DNA of 14,906 nt. Origin: a bacterium (GTDB lineage: Bacteria > Verrucomicrobiota > Kiritimatiellia > UBA8416). The first letter of the stretch is position 1, and the number at the start of each line of letters is the position of its first letter. The position numbers were made by a program, and so were the translations under genes. The notes under the pieces were generated by a model that had not been told where the DNA came from, did no database searches, and saw only the letters and a list, made by a program, of their open reading frames with translations. The stretch covers positions 1-14,906 of the forward strand of contig JAIFLS010000102.1 in NCBI GenBank assembly GCA_020048935.1. Reading direction: 5' to 3'. Shown one piece after another: positions 9,326-14,906 of the stretch.

Positions 9326-9937
9326 ATGAAATTCCCCAATACATTCTACCGCTGGCGCCCCCACCCGTGGCACGGACTCGAGATCGGCAGCAAGATGCCG
9401 GACATCGTCAACGCCTATATCGAAATGACGCCTTTCGACGCCGTCAAGTACGAGGTGGACAAGACCACCGGCTACCTGCGGGTGGACCGCCCTCAGCTTA
9501 CTTCGTCCATGCCCCCCACCCTCTACGGGTTCATCCCCCGCACCTATTGCGGGGATCGCGTGCGGAACCTTTCCTCACTCTCCATCAGCGGCGACCACGA
9601 CCCGCTGGATATCTGCGTCATTACCGAGCGCCCCATCAACCGCGGCGAGGTCATCCTGCGCGCCCGCGTCATCGGCGGTGTGCAGATGATTGACAACGGC
9701 GAGGCCGACGACAAGATCATCGCCGTGCTGCACGAGGACCGTTTCTGGGCCAATACCCAGCACATTGACAACGTGCCGACCGCCCTGGTGGACCGCCTCC
9801 GGCACTATTTCGAGACGTACAAGCTGGTCCCCGGCGCAACCGGCGATGTAAAGGTTGTGGAAATCTACGGACCGGAGCGCGCCAAGGATGTCATCCGCGC
9901 CAGCCATGACGACTACGAGGAAAGCTATGGGGAGTGA
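9326..9937 (+). CDS. ppa: Class I (soluble) inorganic pyrophosphatase
   Basis: The 203-residue cytoplasmic enzyme hydrolyses pyrophosphate to two phosphates, pulling biosynthetic reactions forward. The family I metal-binding signature is 'GDHDPLDICV' (residues 89-98; D90, D92, D95). Further conserved stretches are 'LRVDRP' (51-56), 'LYGFIPRTYCGD' (67-78) and 'GEADDKIIAVL' (125-135). The N-terminal 'HPWHG' and the overall pattern recall chlamydial pyrophosphatases, which is one reason for suspecting a PVC-group host. The same frame is open back to 9188 but overlaps the end of pnp; the ATG at 9326 begins the family-like N-terminus. No Shine-Dalgarno is visible before it, and the pnp terminator ends only 36 bases upstream. 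The gene overlaps the next one by 11 bases and probably forms an operon with it. Confidence 0.95.
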   Translation: MKFPNTFYRWRPHPWHGLEIGSKMPDIVNAYIEMTPFDAVKYEVDKTTGYLRVDRPQLTSSMPPTLYGFIPRTYCGDRVRNLSSLSISGDHDPLDICVITERPINRGEVILRARVIGGVQMIDNGEADDKIIAVLHEDRFWANTQHIDNVPTALVDRLRHYFETYKLVPGATGDVKVVEIYGPERAKDVIRASHDDYEESYGE

Positions 9938-10412
9938 CACCGTGGCCGGGAATCCCGTGATTGCCATCCCTCCGGCCGGGACCGGGACTCTACCCCGTGT
10001 CATGCCATCCCGCGTCCCCTCCGCTCCAGAACACACCCTGCTGGGCCTTCCGGAGATGGACAGCCAGCACGACTATCTCTACACGCTTTTCGCCCGGCTG
10101 ATCGAGACGCACACCACGGCGTCGATGAAAGCGCTGCTGGCCGAGATCGAGGGCATGCTCGATTTCCATTTCACCAGCGAGGAGCACCTGATCCGCCACT
10201 ACAAGGTGCCGGGGTTCGCGGAGCACCAGGCCGACCACGAGCAGGCCGCCACCGCCTTCCTGGCCGGACTGGCGGCATTTGAACGCGGCGAGCTGAACCC
10301 GGCGCGCCTGCGGGCCACGCTCACGGGCTGGTTATCGGAACACGCGCGATCCGCCGACCAGCCGTATGCCGACCGCATCCGCAGGCAGCGCCGCGAGGCA
10401 GGCTGGCAGTAG
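9927..10412 (+). CDS. Bacteriohemerythrin-like diiron O2-binding protein
   Basis: The 161-residue protein carries a complete hemerythrin ligand set: H48, the pair H81-x3-E85 ('HFTSEEH'), the pair H100-x3-H104 ('HQADH') and H139-x4-D144 ('HARSAD'). These residues bind two irons that reversibly bind oxygen in a four-helix bundle; bacterial versions serve in oxygen sensing, storage or delivery. The first 36 residues form a Pro/Gly-rich extension with no signal peptide. The ATG at 9927 is chosen because GAGG lies six bases upstream; it begins 11 bases before the pyrophosphatase stop, giving translational coupling. An internal ATG at 10002 would remove the extension but has no comparable ribosome-binding site. 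No sensor or output domain is attached. The link with pyrophosphatase is positional only. Confidence 0.88.
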   Translation: MGSDTVAGNPVIAIPPAGTGTLPRVMPSRVPSAPEHTLLGLPEMDSQHDYLYTLFARLIETHTTASMKALLAEIEGMLDFHFTSEEHLIRHYKVPGFAEHQADHEQAATAFLAGLAAFERGELNPARLRATLTGWLSEHARSADQPYADRIRRQRREAGWQ

Positions 10413-10429
10413 GCGCGCCATCAGGTGAA

Positions 10430-10520
10430 TCACTGGGTGATGCCGTTGCCGCAGCCATAACCCAGGCGATTGAACGCATCGTAACGGTATTCCGTCTCTG
10501 CGAGAGATCAGATTGCCGCT
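10430..10520 (-). pseudogene. Decayed Rhs/YD-repeat fragment
   Basis: Read on the minus strand, the bases just after the HNH gene stop encode 'SGNLIS' and, after a frame change, 'ETEYRYDAFNRLGYGCGNGITQ' cut as two parts (ETEYRYDAFNRL, then GYGCGNGITQ) ending in TGA at 10432-10430. 'YRYDAFNRL' is the hallmark of Rhs YD repeats, and 'GNLIS' and 'GNGIT' are typical neighbours. The frame shift and shortness show a remnant. Its orientation is that of the Rhs gene at the right edge of the window. It suggests that an Rhs gene once extended here and was broken or replaced. The fragment is short, so chance resemblance cannot be excluded. Confidence 0.5.
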
Positions 10521-10526
10521 AAAACG

Positions 10527-11573
10527 CTATATTCCTGATTTGCGGCGGTTGTCTTCCTTGCAAAGCATTTGACAGTTCCGTGCGGTGGTTTTGCCGCCCT
10601 CGTGCCACGGGGTGATGTGGTCGGCTTCCATCGCATCGATTTCGAATGGCTCCTTGCAGACAACGCATTTGCCCTTCTGGCGCTCGTAGGCCTCGCGCTT
10701 CTGGTTGGGACTGAAGGCACGGATGTTGAGGTGCTTTTCCTTGCCGTCAAGAACGTCTTCCATGAGTCGCGCGATTTCTTTTTCAAGCGTTGCTGAATCG
10801 AGTTCCTGGCCCTTGAAGGTGTTGTAAAGATCGCCCCAGGCGATTCCCTTCATTTCCTTGCGGTAGTTCGGGAAGTTGGCCTTGACCCAGGCGATTACGG
10901 ACTGGAAGTATAACCACAGCTCGTTGGCGTTGGGTTTGTGCTGCTGCCTGGCCATGTGGCCTTCGATGTCATCATGGCTGATCCATTGGATGACGGTCTC
11001 CAGAAAATCCTGGCGGATCGCCGAGCCGTTCAGGTAGTCCCCGCCCAAGCCGTAGGCCGGACACTGGTTCTTGCTGAAGTGGCGCTTGGCGTCCGTCACC
11101 CAGGGGCCGGAGTAGACCGCATTGCGCAGTTCCTGATCGGTCAGCTTCTCACCGGCGATGTTGATGGTCTTGAACCACTCCAGCTTTTCGCTGTCGGTGC
11201 CGCTGCAGAAATAGACCATCAGCCTGTAGTCGAGGATCTGCTCCTGCTCGTCCTTCTGCAGGTTGTGGAAATAACGGCTTTTGAACGCGAAATCGCCTTC
11301 GACAAACTGGCAGATGGAGATGGTGCGCTGCTGGCCGTCGATAACCTCAAACTTGCCGTCCTCGCGGACCGCCCAGTACATGACATTGAGCGGGAATTCC
11401 TTGGTGATCGTGTCAATGACCGCGTCGCGCTGCTTGTCCTTGTAGATGAATTCCCGCTGGAAGGGCGGACGGATGTCGAGGGCACCACCGTAAGCGACGA
11501 CACCCCCCTCTGCGTTGTCCGCATAACCGGCGGTAAGTTCGCGAACGGCGATTTCCTTGAGTTCAATATTCAT
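10527..11573 (-). CDS. DUF262 (ParB-like) protein with C-terminal HNH nuclease
   Basis: The 348-residue protein joins an N-terminal DUF262/ParB-Srx-like domain to a classical HNH nuclease. The first part shows 'RPPFQREFIYKDKQRD' (35-50) and the signature 'DGQQRTIS' (79-86); in relatives such as GmrS and SspE this motif is linked to nucleotide use. The C-terminus has a zinc-binding CxxC (C303, C306), 'DHITPWHEGG' (318-327), N333, 'CQMLC' (334-338) and 'DNRRKSG' (341-347). Zinc- and metal-dependent DNA cutting is therefore expected. The ATG overlaps the stop of the upstream adenine methyltransferase by one base (TAATG), with AGGAAA eight bases ahead. By context it is the restriction partner of that methyltransferase. 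It resembles GmrSD-type type IV enzymes in its first domain only: the nuclease is HNH with a zinc finger, not DUF1524. The real target and any NTP dependence are unknown. Confidence 0.88.
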   Translation of the reverse strand: MNIELKEIAVRELTAGYADNAEGGVVAYGGALDIRPPFQREFIYKDKQRDAVIDTITKEFPLNVMYWAVREDGKFEVIDGQQRTISICQFVEGDFAFKSRYFHNLQKDEQEQILDYRLMVYFCSGTDSEKLEWFKTINIAGEKLTDQELRNAVYSGPWVTDAKRHFSKNQCPAYGLGGDYLNGSAIRQDFLETVIQWISHDDIEGHMARQQHKPNANELWLYFQSVIAWVKANFPNYRKEMKGIAWGDLYNTFKGQELDSATLEKEIARLMEDVLDGKEKHLNIRAFSPNQKREAYERQKGKCVVCKEPFEIDAMEADHITPWHEGGKTTARNCQMLCKEDNRRKSGI

Positions 11574-12598
11574 TATGGAAGTTTCCTGATGACAAGCCTG
11601 TCATACATACGCCGATAAGTACCGTCACCATTATCAAGATAAAAGCGAGGTCCACCTTGAGAATATGTTCCCTTGCTGGCGAATTCTGACATTGGGCGAC
11701 AAAGTGTTCTGCTCGAACCTATAATCTCGAATTGTTTGGGATTGTGTTTATCCAGAAAAGTGATGGGAACTCCCATTCGACCATTGAAATCGACCGGAAT
11801 GTCTTTGGTCTGGCTCACTTCAATGGCATCATAGTTGACATAAGTCGGATATTTTTCCGGGCTGTATGTTTCGTAAATGACCAGATCTTCGTGGCGCTTT
11901 GAAATATCGAGATTTGTGTACCAACAGGCATTTCCTAGACTTCGCCATTTGCGACCATCTTCATCAATCCAAAAACGAGTATCTCTCGCCTCATAATAAT
12001 CGGGGACAATGAACGCCATATCACCGTTATTGTAACCAAGCCAGATTCTATCTTCCTTAACAAGGTCGAATATCTCTTTATAGGAAATCGCATTTTGATT
12101 CCCTATAATCAGGAACTGCTTATCAAATTCCATGAGCTGGGCGACATATTCACGAAACAACGAGAAAGGTGGATTGGTAACGACGATGTCGGCCTGCTTC
12201 AGGATGGCGATGCATTCAGCGCTTCGGAAATCGCCATCGCCCTTCAGGTGCGTGATGCCGATTTCGTCGCGGTCGGGGAGGTTGTTCCCGCTTTTGTCGC
12301 CGCCGTAAACCAGGCAGATGGCCTGTTCCGAGTCGTTCTGGCTGAACAGGTCCATATCCTGATTCTTGTAGCAGGTGGCGATCAGCTTCTTGAGTCCGAG
12401 TTTCTCGAAGTTGTGAGAAAAGTAGTGGAAGAAATTGCTGACGCGGGGATCGTCGCAGTTGCAATAGACGATTTTACCCTGGAAATGCGGCTTGTAGTGT
12501 TTCAGTTCCCGCTCGATGTCGGGGAGCTGGGTATAGAACTCGTCCTTCTTCGAGCTTCTGGCCTCTTGAAGATTCCTGTTTTTGGACTTTTCAGTCAT
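11573..12598 (-). CDS. Adenine-specific DNA methyltransferase, M.EcoRI family
   Basis: The protein (341 residues from the ATG at 12598) matches the EcoRI-type N6-adenine methyltransferase family. The N-terminal 'KKDEFYTQLPDIERELKHY', the 'VYCNCDDPRVSNFF' and 'LGLKKLIATCY' stretches (SAM-binding region), the catalytic motif 'DIVVTNPPFSLFREY' (NPPF about residues 142-145) and 'KQFLIIGNQNAISYKEIF' with 'IWLGYNNGDMAF' after it are all characteristic. It should methylate adenine in a specific site. An in-frame ATG at 12604 exists, but GGGA sits directly against it and six bases ahead of the ATG at 12598, so the latter is preferred. The next gene (DUF262-HNH) starts on the last base of this stop codon. 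GC content falls from about 53% in the N-terminal part (12181-12600) to about 42% in the rest (11581-12180) by hand count, suggesting a mosaic gene. Confidence 0.93.
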   Translation of the reverse strand: MTEKSKNRNLQEARSSKKDEFYTQLPDIERELKHYKPHFQGKIVYCNCDDPRVSNFFHYFSHNFEKLGLKKLIATCYKNQDMDLFSQNDSEQAICLVYGGDKSGNNLPDRDEIGITHLKGDGDFRSAECIAILKQADIVVTNPPFSLFREYVAQLMEFDKQFLIIGNQNAISYKEIFDLVKEDRIWLGYNNGDMAFIVPDYYEARDTRFWIDEDGRKWRSLGNACWYTNLDISKRHEDLVIYETYSPEKYPTYVNYDAIEVSQTKDIPVDFNGRMGVPITFLDKHNPKQFEIIGSSRTLCRPMSEFASKGTYSQGGPRFYLDNGDGTYRRMYDRLVIRKLP

Positions 12599-12682
12599 TC
12601 GCATTCCCGGATTCCGTTGGCAATAACCGACCCACCCTCGTTCTACGCGTTGCTATGAAACACGAACCATGGCCTGCCACTT

Positions 12683-13531
12683 TTATCGGCTCAACACCCT
12701 GTAGAACACTCTACCGTATTGATTGCTGTTTTCAAGCGTTCTTCTCGCTACCGAAGAACCACTAACAAAAGACTGAACATCGTACCATTCATTCGATCGA
12801 AGATCAAAGCATCTCTGCAAGATGTTTGAACTCGCAACGCTGAGATTATTAATCTCAACATCAAGCATACCATTTGTGACACTGAAGCCAGAAATCATTG
12901 GTTCTAGCGGTATTTGTTCAAAGTCATATTCAACATAGAGATCGCCGATACACGTAATATTTGTAGTGAAAATATCTAGAGGCATCGCGGTCCCCATCTG
13001 GATGAAAGGAATTGCAAACCACCTATCGATTGTTAAAGTAATATTGCCTTCATCAGTGCATCGAGCCAAATCGGTCGCACTAGTCATGATCGACCTGCTG
13101 CTTATGTTTGTGTGTAATACGTCAAACGTAAGTTCATCCTCTCCACCATCACGAACTGAGGGACCATCTCCGTCATTTGTTGCCGCAAAAGTCCCCTCAA
13201 GTTGAATTCCATACGAGAACAGATCGGCAGCGAAAGGCCCTTTTTGGTAATTTATGACACTCTGAAAGAGCCGAAAACTGTTGTTATAGATTGCGTTCAA
13301 GTCCACTGAATTCGTTGAGTCATTGTCAACGATGATGCTCATGCCTAACGAGCAGTTTGTCACCGTAAGCGTGATCGATCGCAGATATCCTGATGTCGAT
13401 GAAAAGTGGGGGATTTCAAAGGGGATGCTATTCGTAAACGCTATAGGGCCATGCAACACCGTCTCCGCATGAGCAAATGACGCCAATGCTACCATTGCGG
13501 CGATAGCGTAAACTTTGATTACTGCTCGCAT
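12683..13531 (-). CDS. Secreted protein of unknown function
   Basis: The 282-residue product starts with a clear Sec signal peptide: basic 'MRAVIK', hydrophobic 'VYAIAAMVALASF', and an A-H-A cleavage site before E23. The mature part is beta-rich; its opening ('FTNSIPFEIPHF...LRSITLTVT') resembles the start of choice-of-anchor E-type surface proteins, a weak similarity. The end, 'FDLRSNEWYDVQSF' and 'RVFYRVLSR', follows the 'S-x-x-L-x-x-W-x-x-V...FYRV' pattern frequent in secreted proteins of Verrucomicrobiota and Kiritimatiellota. Three cysteine pairs are possible (six Cys in the mature part at most). The ATG at 13531 with AGGA five bases upstream is preferred to an earlier in-frame TTG at 13549. 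The gene is AT-richer than the chromosomal genes and lies between the Imm27-like gene and the methyltransferase, possibly as an unrelated passenger. No catalytic motif was recognised. Confidence 0.75.
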   Translation of the reverse strand: MRAVIKVYAIAAMVALASFAHAETVLHGPIAFTNSIPFEIPHFSSTSGYLRSITLTVTNCSLGMSIIVDNDSTNSVDLNAIYNNSFRLFQSVINYQKGPFAADLFSYGIQLEGTFAATNDGDGPSVRDGGEDELTFDVLHTNISSRSIMTSATDLARCTDEGNITLTIDRWFAIPFIQMGTAMPLDIFTTNITCIGDLYVEYDFEQIPLEPMISGFSVTNGMLDVEINNLSVASSNILQRCFDLRSNEWYDVQSFVSGSSVARRTLENSNQYGRVFYRVLSR

Positions 13532-13778
13532 CTTTATCCTATACTCCAAAATCCACTATCGTAATTCAAGAATGACAGCTCCCATATGCCTGTCGTGAAA
13601 CAATCGCATTCCACCCAACCGACAGCAAAAGACGCAACCAACGGTACGTTGGCAAACGCACTCACCGCGTGCAATGCCGCCACAATCTCAACCCACAGGG
13701 GCGCATCAGCAATCCTAAAGTCAAATCACGTCCATGATCGCCCCCGCGCCGCTTTTCTGCTATTTGCCGTGATCGGTT

Positions 13779-14048
13779 TCATTGTTTGAGTTTTTTCGAT
13801 AACGCTATTGCATCCTCCTCGCGAATCTCATTTAGCACCTTAACCCCACCGCCTTGCATTTCTGGGTGCTCATAAGATAATAGCCAGTATGAATTATCCC
13901 TGTTACAAAAATATAACGTCTCCCATGTATCCGGATCAGAAGCCATGCGCGTTAGATCTTTTTCAAGCATAGACGTTATAATCTTTAAATCATCGCTTTC
14001 AATGACTTTTGCACCACTTACAAAATATGTCCCATGATATGCACGCAT
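13779..14048 (-). CDS. Imm27-like immunity protein
   Basis: The 89-residue protein fits the Imm27 immunity family of polymorphic toxin systems. The family core 'W-(E/D)-T-L-Y ... YW-x-L-(T/S)-Y ... E-M-x-GGG' is seen as 'WETLYFCNRDNSYWLLSY' (residues 42-59) and 'HPEMQGGG' (61-68), preceded by a helical 'DDLKIITSMLEKDL'. Immunity proteins bind and neutralise the cognate toxin in the cytoplasm. Its start is 13 bases after the stop of the Rhs toxin gene on the same strand, the standard toxin-immunity order. Only a weak AGAAAG precedes the ATG. The low GC content (about 35% in a 60-base sample at 13861) is typical of such cassettes. The family call is from memory of the conserved pattern. Confidence 0.72.
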   Translation of the reverse strand: MRAYHGTYFVSGAKVIESDDLKIITSMLEKDLTRMASDPDTWETLYFCNRDNSYWLLSYEHPEMQGGGVKVLNEIREEDAIALSKKLKQ

Positions 14049-14061
14049 TGCAAATCTTTCT

Positions 14062-14906
14062 TTATGGAATCGGCGAAATTGTATAATCTAAACTGCCAAT
14101 TGAACGATTGGGGATAACAAACTCTCGTGCCCCGCCAGCGGCCCGTCCACCTTGCACAAAACCGGGATTGCTCCTAAACACGGGCGAAGCAACCCCGTTG
14201 GCATTTTGTAATGTGAAATCTATCCTGAAAGCGGCATCACTTTGCGGAATCGTCAAACGATTAGCTGTGGCGCCTCGCGAAAGACCCGCAATATCATCGC
14301 TGGCCGTGATAAACACATCATCCACCCCCATCCGACCTAGTGTTGTAAATTGACCGGATTGGATTCCTTCTGCTACGTCTACAGAGACTGTTCTTGAAAA
14401 ACGCATATTTAGTGGAATTGCATTGTTCACCGCCCTGCCAGCCCGAATAGCCCGGATGGCATTTGCTGCATGCGAGAACAGGATTTCCGAGGCGATCATC
14501 GAGGCCGCAATCTCCACGTTTGCTCTTGCCATGATGCTGGAGTGCGGATCGTGGGGGGAAATGCCTGAACCGATGGTCAGTGCCCCTGCCATTTGGATTT
14601 CAGCCATGGATCGAGGGGCACGTATTTCACCGCTGGCATAGTCCCGATGCACCGGTGGAGCAGCCCACAGCTCTGAATTATACCGATCCCCACTCTCCGC
14701 ACACAACCCCAGCGCATCCAAAAACCGCACCGGATCGCCATTTGCGTAGGCATACAAATTCACCCCGCCCTCAATCCCCAGCGGGTCGGGGCTGATGAAG
14801 CGGGCAAGGTCCGCGCGGTAGTAGCGGGCTTTCATGTGGTAGAGCGCACCGCCTTCCCAGTAGACGCCGTGGCGTCCGCAGAAGGTGTAGGGTGTGTCGG
14901 TGTTGC
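14062..14906 (-). CDS. Rhs protein C-terminus with TreTu-like toxin tip (partial)
   Basis: The frame is open to the right edge, so the N-terminal part lies outside. It begins with the end of an Rhs core: 'YTFCGRHGVYW' encoded beyond 14835, then 'MKARYYRADLARFISPDPLG', 'GVNLYAYANGDPV' and 'LDALGL'. From the Met at 14835 numbering, the core ends near residue 44. The DPLGI and DALGL boxes are exactly 18 residues apart, as in the self-cleaving DPxG-(18)-DPxG motif, but the second box has Ala for Pro. The variable tip (about 45-257) has a linker (45-140) and a domain 'RFSRTVS' (145-151), 'DDVFITASD' (172-180), 'NRLTIPQSDAAFRIDF' (192-207) and 'GGAREFVIPN' (234-243). This pattern recalls TreTu-type ADP-ribosyltransferase toxins that target EF-Tu, with R145 and E238 as candidate key residues. 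The toxin family is inferred. An Imm27-like gene follows 13 bases later. Confidence 0.82.
   Translation of the reverse strand, partial: NTDTPYTFCGRHGVYWEGGALYHMKARYYRADLARFISPDPLGIEGGVNLYAYANGDPVRFLDALGLCAESGDRYNSELWAAPPVHRDYASGEIRAPRSMAEIQMAGALTIGSGISPHDPHSSIMARANVEIAASMIASEILFSHAANAIRAIRAGRAVNNAIPLNMRFSRTVSVDVAEGIQSGQFTTLGRMGVDDVFITASDDIAGLSRGATANRLTIPQSDAAFRIDFTLQNANGVASPVFRSNPGFVQGGRAAGGAREFVIPNRSIGSLDYTISPIP

Noticed and set aside
10527..11573. Calling the DUF262-HNH protein a GmrSD type IV enzyme
   Set aside because: Only the N-terminal domain is shared. The C-terminus is a zinc-finger HNH, not DUF1524, and a methyltransferase is coupled, which does not fit a modification-dependent type IV enzyme.
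13532..13778. Possible small genes in the gap (plus frame 13586-13789; a minus frame ending at 13534)
   Set aside because: The plus frame overlaps the Imm27-like end and has no family resemblance; the minus frame has no ATG. Neither has a convincing ribosome-binding site.

Overview
The window looks like a piece of a GC-rich Gram-negative bacterial chromosome in which conserved housekeeping genes alternate with mobile defence and conflict modules. My best guess for the host is the PVC group (Kiritimatiellota or Verrucomicrobiota). The pyrophosphatase reads like the chlamydial type (HPWHG near the N-terminus, then TYCGD, DPLDICV and EADDKIIAVL). The secreted protein ends in the 'S-x-x-L...W-x-x-V...FYRV' style tail common in secreted proteins of those phyla. 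This placement is inference from remembered family resemblance, not a search result.

Layout. (1) 171-1058, plus strand: a drug/metabolite (EamA) transporter. (2) 1080-3212, minus strand: a tightly coupled type II restriction-modification pair, a cytosine-5 methyltransferase followed directly by a putative PD-(D/E)xK endonuclease. (3) 3381-3716, minus: a small ribbon-helix-helix-like protein with a fresh in-frame 21-bp duplication. (4) 3801-6491, minus: aconitase. (5) 6703-9234, plus: the classical rpsO-pnp cluster with a strong promoter in front and a textbook terminator behind. (6) 9326-10412, plus: class I inorganic pyrophosphatase overlapping a bacteriohemerythrin. (7) 10430-14906, all minus: an accessory island. 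In transcription order it holds the C-terminal end of an Rhs protein (running off the window) with a TreTu-like toxin tip, an Imm27-like immunity protein, a small secreted protein, an M.EcoRI-family adenine methyltransferase overlapping a DUF262-HNH nuclease, and a decayed Rhs/YD-repeat fragment.

How the genes fit together. The two methyltransferase-nuclease pairs each have the coupled order (methyltransferase first, nuclease start touching its stop) expected of restriction-modification. The second pair is the less conventional one: the nuclease partner is a ParB-like DUF262 protein fused to a zinc-finger HNH domain instead of an EcoRI-type enzyme. Rhs material lies on both sides of this pair, in the same orientation. 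The interval 10430-14906 may therefore be an Rhs locus whose 3' side has collected toxin/immunity and defence cassettes. Base composition drops visibly in the right part (a 60-base sample at 13861 is about 35% GC, against about 65% at 4021 in aconitase), supporting acquisition.

No tRNA, rRNA, CRISPR array, insertion-sequence transposase or integrase was recognised. No stretch longer than 300 bases lacks a gene; the longest gap, 13532-13778, holds nothing I can support. Strong GC bias produces several long antisense open frames over aconitase and pnp that I regard as shadows.
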